Source: BPIH01 sp042408925 | GTDB lineage: Bacteria > Chloroflexota > Limnocylindria > Limnocylindrales > CSP1-4 | Direction of reading: 5' to 3' | Length of the DNA stretch: 17,856 nucleotides | Assembly: GCA_042408925.1 (NCBI GenBank) | Contig: JBHOQO010000080.1 | Location: forward strand, 1-17,856 | Shown: positions 1 through 6,217 of the stretch, one piece after another | How positions within the stretch are numbered: position 1 is the stretch's first letter | Layout: each line of letters begins with the position of its first letter | Program-made: the position numbers and the translations under genes | The notes under the pieces: generated by a model | What the model saw: the letters and a program-made list of their open reading frames with translations, nothing else | Database searches by the model: none | What the model was told of the DNA's origin: nothing

Positions 1-6
1 CAATAC

Positions 7-35
7 TTGACTTTGCCACGGAAAGAGCCTAGCAT
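7..35 (+). promoter_or_regulatory. sigma-70 type promoter of the small-peptide unit
   Basis: TTGACT at 7-12 and TAGCAT at 30-35 are separated by exactly 17 bp, close to the housekeeping sigma consensus. The stretch is noticeably AT-richer than the rest of the window. Transcription would begin near 42 and give a leader of about 75 nt before the ATG at 117. The leader contains a short palindrome at 73-87 (GGCGCAC/GTGCGCC arms) that may fold. Confidence 0.65.
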
Positions 36-116
36 GCATCCCGCAGTCGTGCTCCGCCGCAACGGGAAGCGAGGCGCACGGTGCGCCCACCGGCGGCCGG
101 CTGCAGGAGGTCATCG

Positions 117-233
117 ATGCGCGCTTCGGCCCGGCTCCGGATCCTCGTCGCCGCCCTCTCGGCCCTCGCGGCGCTCCTTGCGACGGCCGCCGTTACCTTG
201 GCGGGCGGTGGTGCTGGTCCCTTCCCGCACTAG
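117..233 (+). CDS. small secreted or membrane peptide, 38 aa, unknown function
   Basis: A short frame opens at ATG 117 behind a strong Shine-Dalgarno sequence (AGGAGGT at 105-111, 5-nt spacer) and closes with TAG at 231-233. The product has a basic N-terminus (arginines at 2, 6 and 8). An uninterrupted Ala/Leu/Val-rich stretch at about residues 9-28 follows, with a short Gly-rich tail ending PFPH. This looks like a signal peptide with a tiny mature part, or a single-pass membrane peptide. A promoter lies at 7-35 and a perfect hairpin follows at 247-280, so it appears to be an independent monocistronic unit. I do not recognise a family. It could also be a leader peptide, but no downstream gene shares its transcript if the hairpin terminates. 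Conservation in related genomes would decide whether it is real. Confidence 0.55.
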   Translation: MRASARLRILVAALSALAALLATAAVTLAGGGAGPFPH

Positions 234-246
234 TGGGATCCGCTGA

Positions 247-280
247 GGCGCCCCGCCGCGGCCTCCCGCGGCGGGGCGCC
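247..280 (+). terminator. perfect 15-bp GC hairpin terminator
   Basis: The 15-nt arms at 247-261 and 266-280 are exact reverse complements around a CCTC loop. The hairpin lies 13 nt after the stop of the small-peptide gene. There is no T-tract on either side, as is common for hairpin terminators in very GC-rich genomes, so its efficiency is inferred. Confidence 0.6.
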
Positions 281-332
281 GGCGCGTCTCCGGGGCTCGC
301 CACCGCCCCGCCCGGTCCGACGCCGCCGGGGC

Positions 333-338
333 TACCCT
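333..338 (+). promoter_or_regulatory. -10 box for a leaderless hydrolase mRNA
   Basis: TACCCT ends 10 nt before ATG 349. There is no clear -35 box and no Shine-Dalgarno, so transcription probably starts at or just before the start codon. The spacing is the longest among the six similar sites in this window. Confidence 0.4.
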
Positions 339-348
339 CTCCGGCAGG

Positions 349-909
349 ATGAGCCCCGACGACCCGACGATCCTCCTCGGCCCCGGCGCGAGCGGCTCGA
401 CGGCGACCATCGCCCCGATCCTCGACGGGCTCCGCCGCCTCGGGTTCCGGGCCGAGGTCCTGGCGGTCCCCCGGAGCGGCGCCGAGACCTCGGCCCGCCG
501 GGTCGCCGCCTCCCTGCCGCTCGGGCCGCCCATCGTCATCGGCGGCCACTCCTTCGGCGGGCGGGTCGCCAGCCTCGTCGCCGCGTCCGGGCGGCCCCCG
601 ATCGCCGGCCTCGTCTGCTGCGCCTACCCGCTCCACCGGCCCGGCCGTCCGGAGGCCGGGCTCCGGACCGAGCACTGGCCGGCGATCCGGTGCCCGGTCC
701 TCCTCCTCTCCGGGGAGCGGGACCCCTTCGCCCGCCTCGATCTCCTCCGGGCGGCCCTCGCCGAGCTGCCGGACGCCGAGCTCGTCACCTACCCGGGCCT
801 CGGCCACGACCTGCGATCGGTCGCCGAGGACGTCTGCCGTCGGATCGCCGCCTTCGTCCGGGAGCGCTGCGTGCCGATCGCCCGGGCCGAGCCGCCGACC
901 GGGCCGTAG
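349..909 (+). CDS. alpha/beta hydrolase (KANL3/Tex30-like, dienelactone hydrolase type)
   Basis: This is a small cytosolic alpha/beta hydrolase of 186 residues. The nucleophile elbow GHSFGG places the catalytic Ser at residue 68. An acid lies in the GERDPF motif (Asp125) and the catalytic His in GLGHD (His153), so the triad is complete and in the usual order. The compact length and the Pro-Gly-Ala motif after the first strand match the KANL3/Tex30 or short dienelactone hydrolase-like group, which lacks a large lid domain. Substrate cannot be inferred. There is no signal peptide. The start is ATG 349, supported by a TACCCT box 10 nt upstream and by the match to the first beta strand (TILLGPGA). 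The next gene is 74 nt downstream with its own promoter-like box, so the two need not be an operon. Confidence 0.85.
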   Translation: MSPDDPTILLGPGASGSTATIAPILDGLRRLGFRAEVLAVPRSGAETSARRVAASLPLGPPIVIGGHSFGGRVASLVAASGRPPIAGLVCCAYPLHRPGRPEAGLRTEHWPAIRCPVLLLSGERDPFARLDLLRAALAELPDAELVTYPGLGHDLRSVAEDVCRRIAAFVRERCVPIARAEPPTGP

Positions 910-944
910 GGCACGGACCACCGCTCCGGCGACCCGCGGCCGGG

Positions 945-950
945 TATCCT
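945..950 (+). promoter_or_regulatory. -10 box (TATCCT) upstream of membrane protein gene
   Basis: TATCCT lies 33 nt before ATG 984, in the gap after the hydrolase stop. The 13-nt string GGCCGGGTATCCT also occurs immediately upstream of the beta-lactamase-like gene (ending at 2789). That repetition supports a shared promoter element. No -35 box is evident. Confidence 0.4.
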
Positions 951-983
951 GCAGGTCGCCCCTGCCGCCCCGCGGAGGTCCGA

Positions 984-1529
984 ATGGAGAGAGTCTCGCC
1001 CTCGCCGACGACGATCCTCGGGCTCGTCCTCATCGTCGTCGGTGCCGCCTATCTCGGAGCCCGCCTCGCGGGGATCGACCTCGCCGTCGTCGGCTGGCCG
1101 GCCTTCGTCATCGTGCCCGGGCTCGTCGTCTTCGCCCTCGCCTTCGTCGTCCGCGGCGCCGGCGGGGCCGGGCTGGCGACGGTCGGGGCCGTCCTCACGA
1201 CGACCGGCCTCATCCTCGCCGTCCAGAGGGCGACCGGCCTCTGGGCGTCGTGGGCCTACGCCTGGGCCCTCGTCGCCCCCGGATCGGTCGGTTTCGGCCT
1301 CGTCGTTTACGGGGTCCTGACCCGAGACCAGATCGTCGCCCGGGGCGGGCTCGGGGCGCTCGTCGCCGGGCTCGCCCTCTTCCTCCTCGGGCTCCTCTTC
1401 TTCGAGGGCGTCCTGGGGCTCAGCGGTCGCGCCGTCGCCGGGCTCGACGTCGTCGGTGCCGCGGCGCTCGTCGCCCTCGGGGTCGCGATCATCGCCGCGC
1501 GGCTCTGGGGCGCCCGCCAGGGCGACTGA
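984..1529 (+). CDS. polytopic membrane protein, about six TM helices, unknown function
   Basis: The 181-residue product is almost entirely hydrophobic. Likely transmembrane spans are at about residues 10-28, 35-57, 65-80, 87-112, 120-143 and 150-172. The first part has small-residue-rich helices with a GLVLIVVGAAYL theme and a Trp-Pro in the second helix. It recalls the LiaF/LiaI-type transmembrane region found in bacterial envelope-stress proteins, but the resemblance is loose and I would not assign a function. The start is ATG 984, preceded by GGAGGT at 974-979; the same frame is open further upstream, but only over out-of-frame coding sequence of the hydrolase. The stop at 1527-1529 is 16 nt from the end of the convergent GreA-like gene, leaving little room for a terminator. 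Confidence 0.8.
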   Translation: MERVSPSPTTILGLVLIVVGAAYLGARLAGIDLAVVGWPAFVIVPGLVVFALAFVVRGAGGAGLATVGAVLTTTGLILAVQRATGLWASWAYAWALVAPGSVGFGLVVYGVLTRDQIVARGGLGALVAGLALFLLGLLFFEGVLGLSGRAVAGLDVVGAAALVALGVAIIAARLWGARQGD

Positions 1530-1545
1530 TCGCGGCCGGTCTCCC

Positions 1546-2754
1546 TCACTCGACGGCGACGATCCGGAGACGTCGCTCGCCCGACGGGGTCGCCACGGTC
1601 CGCTCGTCCCCCGGCCCGGCCCCGACGAGGGCGGCGCCGATGGGGGACCGGACCGAGAGCCGGCCGGCCGCCGGATCGGCCTCGGCCGGCCCGACGATCT
1701 CGAAGCGCTCGCGGTGACCGTCGATCTCGACGACGACGACCGACCCGAGGCCGACCGCCGTCGGTCCGTCGACCCGCTCGACGACGACCGCCCGTCGGAG
1801 GCGATCTTCCAGGGCCCGGATCCGCCCCTCGAGGAAGGCCTGTTCTTCGCGGGCGGCCTGGTACTCGGCGTTCTCGCGAAGGTCGCCGAGCTCGCGGGCG
1901 GCCCGGACCCGAGCCACGACCGCCGGTCGCTCGACGCGCCGGAGGTGCTCGAGCTCGTCGCGCAACCGCGCCAGGCCGTCGGCCGAGAGATGGACCGGCT
2001 CCGGCGACGGCGGACCGCCGGAGGCCGGCGTCGGTGCGGAGCGGCGTCGGGCGACGGGCCCGGCCATGCGGGTCCCGCTCCGGGTTGTCGTCCGGCCCCC
2101 GCCGCGCGTCCCCCCTCGGGCGCCGGCCGCCGGCGGAGCGGAGGCAGCAGGGGTGACCGGCGGCACCTCGACGAGGTCGCCGTCGAGGCCGTGGCGGCGA
2201 CCCTCGCCGGTGGGTCGACGGAGCGTCGCCCACGGGAGGACGAGCTCGGGCTCGGGGAGGGCGGCGGCGACGGCGGGGGCGATCCCCGCGGCAAAGGCGT
2301 CGAGGAGGGCGTCGGCGTACTCCTCGGGCGCGTCGGTCGGTGCCCACCAGATCCGGAGCACCTCCGGGTGCCGGAGGGCGAGGAGCCAGTGGCCGTCGGC
2401 GAGGGGCGGCCGGACGCCGAGGGGGGTCCGGGCGAGGGCGGCGACGCGGCGGCCGAGGGCGTTCGAGGCGAAGCCGACGTGGACGACGCTTTCGCCGGGG
2501 ATCCAGTAGCCGGCGAGGCGGGCGAGGAGGCGGCGGGTCGTCGGCGCGGCGCCGTCGAGGCGGAGCGTCGGGACGCGCTCGATCCACTTGCCGACCCTCG
2601 CCGGGTCGAGCGGTGCCGTCGCGTGGGGCTCGGGGAGCTCGACGACGACGACCCCCGCGTCGACGCCGGGCAGCGGACGTCCCCAGAGCACCGGTCCGTC
2701 CGGGAGGAGGCCGACGGCCCGGAAGAGGGCCGCCGCCGATCGCCGCTCGTTCAT
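1546..2754 (-). CDS. GreA/GreB-type transcript cleavage factor with a long extra N-terminal domain
   Basis: The C-terminal 150 residues (about 251-402) form a complete Gre factor. An antiparallel coiled coil (about 255-325) has the acidic tip motif GDLRENAEY; Asp291 and Glu294 correspond to the residues that coordinate the catalytic Mg in RNA polymerase. An FKBP-like domain follows (about 330-402). Known Gre factors of about 158 residues rescue backtracked RNA polymerase by stimulating transcript cleavage. Here about 190 extra residues precede it, joined by a Pro/Ala/Gly/Arg-rich linker at about 195-250. The N-domain has a GVVVVEL strand (34-40), then VVHVG (90-94) and a conserved-looking Arg (102/103). 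The spacing weakly recalls a GIY-YIG fold, but the canonical tyrosines are missing, so that is only a suggestion. The start is ATG 2754, 8 nt after a TACGCT box and without an SD. It is divergent from the beta-lactamase-like gene across 42 bp. This may be a second Gre paralogue, with a standard greA elsewhere. Confidence 0.85.
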   Translation of the reverse strand: MNERRSAAALFRAVGLLPDGPVLWGRPLPGVDAGVVVVELPEPHATAPLDPARVGKWIERVPTLRLDGAAPTTRRLLARLAGYWIPGESVVHVGFASNALGRRVAALARTPLGVRPPLADGHWLLALRHPEVLRIWWAPTDAPEEYADALLDAFAAGIAPAVAAALPEPELVLPWATLRRPTGEGRRHGLDGDLVEVPPVTPAASAPPAAGARGGTRGGGRTTTRSGTRMAGPVARRRSAPTPASGGPPSPEPVHLSADGLARLRDELEHLRRVERPAVVARVRAARELGDLRENAEYQAAREEQAFLEGRIRALEDRLRRAVVVERVDGPTAVGLGSVVVVEIDGHRERFEIVGPAEADPAAGRLSVRSPIGAALVGAGPGDERTVATPSGERRLRIVAVE

Positions 2755-2762
2755 CACCGGAG

Positions 2763-2768
2763 AGCGTA
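2763..2768 (-). promoter_or_regulatory. -10 box for leaderless GreA-like mRNA
   Basis: On the minus strand TACGCT is followed by 8 nt and then the ATG at 2754. No Shine-Dalgarno fits this start. The same hexamer is found 6 nt upstream of ybaK. The 42-bp divergent spacer carries this box and the opposite-facing box at 2784-2789, so any -35 contacts of each promoter must lie over the other. Confidence 0.5.
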
Positions 2769-2783
2769 GCGCCTCGGGCCGGG

Positions 2784-2789
2784 TATCCT
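2784..2789 (+). promoter_or_regulatory. -10 box for leaderless beta-lactamase-like mRNA
   Basis: TATCCT ends 7 nt before ATG 2797, within the 13-nt string GGCCGGGTATCCT also found before the membrane protein gene at 984. The absence of an SD points to a leaderless transcript starting at or next to the ATG. Confidence 0.5.
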
Positions 2790-2796
2790 CCGTCCG

Positions 2797-4146
2797 ATGG
2801 TTCGCGGATCGCACCGCCGCCGTTGGCGGAGCCTCGCCTGGCTCGCCGTCCTCGCGCTCGTCGGCCTCGGGTTCGGCAGTGGGCCGGCCTGGTTCGGCAC
2901 CATCGGCCAACGCGGTGCCGTCGAGGGCGGGAGCCCCGGCCCGAGGGCGACCGCCGCGACCCCGCCGAGCGGCCCCGATGCCGCCCTCCCGAGCGCGGCT
3001 GCTCCCGCCACGCCGGAGCCGACCGCCGAACCGGACGCGGTCGCCTCGGCGCGGCCGCTCCTCGGCCCGCGCCTCCTCGATCGCTCGGCGGTGGCGGCCG
3101 TGATCGAAGCCTTCCGCCGTCGGACCGGGGCGCCGGGGGTCTCGGTCGCGATCCGTTGGCCGGACGGGACCGCCTGGACGTTCGCCAGCGGCCTCGCCGA
3201 CGTCGCGGCGGGGCGACCCGTCACGCCGGCGACCCCGTTCGCGATCGCGAGCGTCACGAAGACGTTCACGGCGGCTCTCGTCCTCGAGCTCGTCGGCGAG
3301 GGTCGCCTGGGGCTCGACGACCCCGTCGGACGCTGGCTCCCCGACCTCGGCCTCCCGACCGGAATCACGGTCCGGATGCTCCTCGACCACACGAGCGGCC
3401 TCGGGGACCCGTTCCTCGAGGCCACCGTCGATCGGGAGCTCCGGGCCGACCCCTCGGCGATCTGGACGCCCGAGCGCTTCCTCGCCGCCCTCCCGAAGCC
3501 GCGCGTCGCCCCGGGGAAGGGCTGGTTCTACTCGAACGCGAACTACGTCGTCCTCGGCCTCCTCGTCGAACGGCTGACCGGGCGGCCGTATGCCGAGGTC
3601 CTCCGCACCCGGTTCCTCGAGCCCCTCGGCCTGGCGAGCGCCCTCGTCCAGCCGGATCGGCCGGGCGCCGTGGCGCCCGCCCACGGCTATCGGGTCACGA
3701 AGGCCCAGGGCGGGGTCCGCTGGACCGACCTCTCCGACGGGTCGCCGACGGACCCGTTCACCTCGGTCGTGACCGCGGCCTGGGCCGCCGGGAACCTCGC
3801 GATCTCGGCCCTCGACCTCGCCCGCTGGGGGGCCGCCCTCTACGGCGGCGGTCTCCTCCCGCCCGACCTCCTGGCGGCGATGGTCGACGACGCCGCGCGG
3901 ACGGCACCGCTCCGGCCGCGGATCCCCTACGGCCTCGGGGTCCAGGTCGTCACCATCGCCGGGCAGCCGACGTACGGTCACTCCGGCCGCCTCCTCGGGG
4001 CCCGGTCGGCCCTCCGGTACCTGGTCGGCAGCGGGATCACGATCGCCGCGCTCTCGAATCAGGGGGAAGCGGACATGGGGCCGCTCGTCGAGGCGCTCGT
4101 CCGGCTCGTCCTCCCGCCGCCCGAAGGCTGCCGCCGCTGCGGCTGA
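2797..4146 (+). CDS. serine hydrolase of the beta-lactamase (class C / DD-peptidase-like) family, exported
   Basis: The 449-residue product has the three active-site motifs of the penicillin-binding serine hydrolase fold. These are SVTK (nucleophile Ser152, Lys155), YSN (Tyr245 to Asn247) and HSG in a GHSG context (His395 to Gly397), in place of the KTG box. HxG is typical of the class C-like esterase, D-aminopeptidase and DD-peptidase subgroup rather than of true resistance enzymes. A basic N-terminus followed by a hydrophobic stretch (about residues 12-30) suggests a signal peptide or anchor. A Pro/Ala/Thr-rich spacer to about residue 85 follows, so the catalytic domain sits outside the membrane. 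Likely roles are peptidoglycan peptide trimming or ester/amide hydrolysis; beta-lactam resistance is not implied. The start ATG 2797 is backed by the TATCCT box 7 nt upstream. The gene ends in a Cys-containing tail (CRRCG) of unknown relevance. Confidence 0.88.
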   Translation: MVRGSHRRRWRSLAWLAVLALVGLGFGSGPAWFGTIGQRGAVEGGSPGPRATAATPPSGPDAALPSAAAPATPEPTAEPDAVASARPLLGPRLLDRSAVAAVIEAFRRRTGAPGVSVAIRWPDGTAWTFASGLADVAAGRPVTPATPFAIASVTKTFTAALVLELVGEGRLGLDDPVGRWLPDLGLPTGITVRMLLDHTSGLGDPFLEATVDRELRADPSAIWTPERFLAALPKPRVAPGKGWFYSNANYVVLGLLVERLTGRPYAEVLRTRFLEPLGLASALVQPDRPGAVAPAHGYRVTKAQGGVRWTDLSDGSPTDPFTSVVTAAWAAGNLAISALDLARWGAALYGGGLLPPDLLAAMVDDAARTAPLRPRIPYGLGVQVVTIAGQPTYGHSGRLLGARSALRYLVGSGITIAALSNQGEADMGPLVEALVRLVLPPPEGCRRCG

Positions 4147-4165
4147 GGCGCGGCCGGGTCGGCGT

Positions 4166-4198
4166 GCCGGACCCCGGATCCGGCAGACCGGACCCCGG
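4166..4198. repeat. direct repeat CCGGACCCCGG x2 with small hairpin
   Basis: CCGGACCCCGG occurs at 4167-4177 and again at 4188-4198 (21-bp period). GCCGGA at 4166-4171 can also pair with TCCGGC at 4179-4184. The elements follow the beta-lactamase-like stop by about 20 nt, so a transcription terminator is one reading. The rest of the 141-nt gap up to 4287 holds a TACCGT box at 4223-4228 and the SD of the next gene. Confidence 0.4.
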
Positions 4199-4287
4199 GT
4201 ACGAAGACCGGGTCACGGTCGGTACCGTCGGGCGATGGCGGGCCGGCGTCCCGTCCCCGAGGATGGCGGAAGCAGGGAGGCGGGTTC

Positions 4288-4821
4288 ATGCCGACGCCGA
4301 TCGAGGCCTACACCGCCGATGGCGCCCTGAGCGGGCTCGTTCCGCTCACCGGGCGACTTCGGGACCTCCTCGAAGCCGGGGGGCAGCTGCCGATCGACCG
4401 CTGCCGGCGGCGACGGCTCGACGGGGCCCTGGAGCCGCCCGACGACGTCCGCGTCCCGGTCGACGACCTCCTCCTCGTCGTCGCCGATGCGGGCGACCTC
4501 CCGGTCCACGCCGTCTGGCACGACGTCCGGCTCGTCGTCGGCCCGTTCCGCGTCGAGGGTCGCCTGCCGACGCTCCCCGGCTTCGACCCGGCCCGAGCCC
4601 TGGCCCGCCCGAGCGGGACGTACGTCCTCCTCCGCGACGCCGTCGTCGAGCTCGTCGAGCGGCCGGGCGCACCGGCCGAGCACCCCCACCTCCTCGTCAA
4701 CCGCTACGCCGTCGACGAGGTCGCCGCCGACCTCATGCTCGGCTTCTACTTCCCGGGGGCCGAGCTTCGCCCCCTCCGAGCGTCGGCGGTCGCCCCGCCG
4801 GGCGGCCCGGCCGCGCCCTGA
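4288..4821 (+). CDS. hypothetical protein, beta-rich, 177 aa
   Basis: I do not recognise this family with certainty. The 177-residue product has no signal peptide or TM helix and alternates short beta-type strands with charged turns. Two halves look loosely similar. The first (about 3-66) has a strand, a Gly turn, then TGRLRDLLEAGG and a VPVDDLLLVV strand. The second (about 73-123) reads VWHDVRLVVGPFRVEGRLP, then GFDPARAL and YVLLRDAVVEL. This suggests a duplicated small barrel. The C-terminal 20 residues are Pro/Ala-rich and probably disordered. The start is ATG 4288, with GGGAGG at 4275-4280 as SD (7-nt spacer). ybaK begins 40 nt downstream with its own -10-like box. Coding status is supported by strong codon bias and reasonable amphipathic structure, not by homology. 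Confidence 0.65.
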   Translation: MPTPIEAYTADGALSGLVPLTGRLRDLLEAGGQLPIDRCRRRRLDGALEPPDDVRVPVDDLLLVVADAGDLPVHAVWHDVRLVVGPFRVEGRLPTLPGFDPARALARPSGTYVLLRDAVVELVERPGAPAEHPHLLVNRYAVDEVAADLMLGFYFPGAELRPLRASAVAPPGGPAAP

Positions 4822-4849
4822 GCCGCCGCCCGCCGCCGGCCCGCTCGGC

Positions 4850-4855
4850 TACGCT
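4850..4855 (+). promoter_or_regulatory. -10 box for leaderless ybaK mRNA
   Basis: TACGCT ends 6 nt before GTG 4862, with no Shine-Dalgarno. It is the same hexamer as upstream of the GreA-like gene. Confidence 0.45.
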
Positions 4856-4861
4856 TCGGGC

Positions 4862-5362
4862 GTGCCGACGACCTCGACGCCGGCGACCGTCGCCCTTCGA
4901 CGGGCCGGCGTCCCCCACACGATCCACGAGCTCGACGAGCCGATCCGTCCCGGCGACGCGGCGTCGCGGGAGGCCGGCTCGTACGGCGAGGCCGTCGCCC
5001 GGGCCCTCGGGATCGACCCGGCTCGGATGTTCAAGACGCTCGTCGCCGTCGTCGACGGCCGCCTCGTCTGTGCCCTCGTCCCGGTCGCGGCGAGCCTCGA
5101 CCTCCGGGCCCTCGCCGCGGCCTGCGGCGGGCGACGGGCGGCCCTTGCCGAGGCCGCCGAGGCGGAGCGGGCGACCGGCTACGTCGTCGGCGGGATCAGT
5201 CCCCTCGGCCAGCGGCGCCGCCTCCCGATCGTCGCCGATCGCCGCATCCTCGACGGGCCGAGCGTCGTCGTGAACGGCGGCCGGCGGGGGCTCCAGCTCG
5301 AGCTCGCCCCGGCCGACCTCCTCGCCGTCACGGGGGCGAGCCTCGCCACCATCGCCCGCTAG
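4862..5362 (+). CDS. ybaK: Cys-tRNA(Pro)/Cys-tRNA(Cys) deacylase, YbaK/EbsC family
   Basis: This is a trans-editing enzyme of the INS/YbaK domain superfamily. Known members hydrolyse Cys-tRNA(Pro) formed by prolyl-tRNA synthetase error. The 166-residue length matches the family (about 155-165). The N-terminus PATVALRRAGVPHTIHEL is the usual helix and strand. The conserved catalytic lysine lies in RMFKTLV (Lys58). The signature GGISPLGQRRRLP (about 110-122) and the C-terminal RRGLQLELAPADLL motif are intact. The start is GTG 4862: it gives the expected N-terminus, and a TACGCT box ends 6 nt upstream. Further upstream the frame runs into the previous gene out of frame. A 9-bp hairpin at 5366-5396 separates it from the convergent methionine aminopeptidase gene. 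Confidence 0.93.
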   Translation: MPTTSTPATVALRRAGVPHTIHELDEPIRPGDAASREAGSYGEAVARALGIDPARMFKTLVAVVDGRLVCALVPVAASLDLRALAAACGGRRAALAEAAEAERATGYVVGGISPLGQRRRLPIVADRRILDGPSVVVNGGRRGLQLELAPADLLAVTGASLATIAR

Positions 5363-5365
5363 GGT

Positions 5366-5396
5366 CGACCGCCGCGCTCGATGGGTCCGGCGGTCG
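5366..5396. terminator. hairpin between convergent ybaK and map
   Basis: CGACCGCCG (5366-5374) pairs perfectly with CGGCGGTCG (5388-5396) across a 13-nt loop, directly after the ybaK stop and before the end of map at 5434. Position suggests a bidirectional terminator; there is no T-tract. Confidence 0.45.
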
Positions 5397-5433
5397 GTCG
5401 GACGCGCGGTCGTCCCGGACCTTCGCGATCGTC

Positions 5434-6204
5434 CTAGACCGTCGTCAGGATCTCGGGCCCCCGCTCGGTCACCGCGATCGAGTGCTCGAAGTGGGCGGCG
5501 AGGGAGCCGTCCCGGGTCGCGATCGTCCAGCCGTCCGGCCGGAGCCCGACCTCGGGCGAGCCCATCGTCAGCATCGGCTCGATGGCGAGGCAGATCCCCG
5601 GGACGAGCTCGAGGCCCCGGGCGCCGGTCCGGTAGTTCGGGACGTCCGGCGGTTCGTGCATCCGGGTCCCGATCCCGTGCCCGACGCACTCCCGGACGAT
5701 CCCGTAGCCCGCCGCCCGGGCGACGTCCTCGACGGCGGCCGAGACGTCGCCGATCCGGGCCCCGGGGACGGCGGCCATGATCCCGGCCATGAGGGCGAGG
5801 CGGGTCGTCTCGATGAAGGCGGCGACCTCGGCCGGCGGGTCGCCGACGTAGAAGGTCCGGGCGGCGTCGGCGTGGTAGCCGTTCACCTCGGCCCCCGCGT
5901 CGATGGAGACGAGCATCCCGGCTCGGATGACCCGGGCGTCGGGGAGGCCGTGGACGACCTCGTCGTCGATGGAGACGCAGATCGAGCCGGGGAACGGGGG
6001 TTGGCTGCGGTGGAGCCGGTAGCCCTTGAACGACGGCCGCCCGCCGCGGCGCCGGATGTGGGCCTCGGCGAGGGCGTCGAGCTCGCGGGCGCTGACGCCG
6101 GGCCGAAGCGCCTCCTCGACGAGGGCGAGGACCTCGGCGACGATCCGTCCGGCTCGCCGCATCTCGGCGATCTCGCGGGCGGACTTGCGGGTGACGGTTC
6201 GCAT
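5434..6204 (-). CDS. map: methionine aminopeptidase type I
   Basis: This enzyme removes the initiator methionine from nascent proteins in the cytosol. The 256-residue length is typical of the type I bacterial form, with no N-terminal extension. All expected catalytic residues are visible: substrate His85 (EVVHGLPD), and dimetal ligands Asp102 (SIDAGA), Asp113 (HADAARTF), His176 (VGHGIGTRMHE), Glu209 (AIEPMLT) and Glu240 (HFEHSIAV). The start is ATG 6204, 13 nt after the stop of the metallo-beta-lactamase-fold gene on the same strand. No good SD is present, so translation may depend on read-through from the upstream gene. Gene order (DsbA-like, hydrolase, map) suggests one transcript. In many bacteria map sits in the ribosomal protein/adk/infA cluster; here it does not, so this could be a second copy. 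Confidence 0.95.
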   Translation of the reverse strand: MRTVTRKSAREIAEMRRAGRIVAEVLALVEEALRPGVSARELDALAEAHIRRRGGRPSFKGYRLHRSQPPFPGSICVSIDDEVVHGLPDARVIRAGMLVSIDAGAEVNGYHADAARTFYVGDPPAEVAAFIETTRLALMAGIMAAVPGARIGDVSAAVEDVARAAGYGIVRECVGHGIGTRMHEPPDVPNYRTGARGLELVPGICLAIEPMLTMGSPEVGLRPDGWTIATRDGSLAAHFEHSIAVTERGPEILTTV

Positions 6205-6217
6205 CGGCGGGCGAGGC

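Noticed and set aside
2797..4146. Antibiotic-resistance beta-lactamase
   Set aside because: The motifs fit the broad serine hydrolase / DD-peptidase-like group with HSG in place of KTG. Nothing points to an acquired resistance enzyme.
789..5273. Very long open frames antisense or out of frame to the annotated genes (for example 789-2294 minus and 2340-5273 plus)
   Set aside because: They are rich in Arg/Pro/Gly/Ser with no domains and overlap well-identified genes. In a genome of this G+C such frames stay open by codon bias alone.
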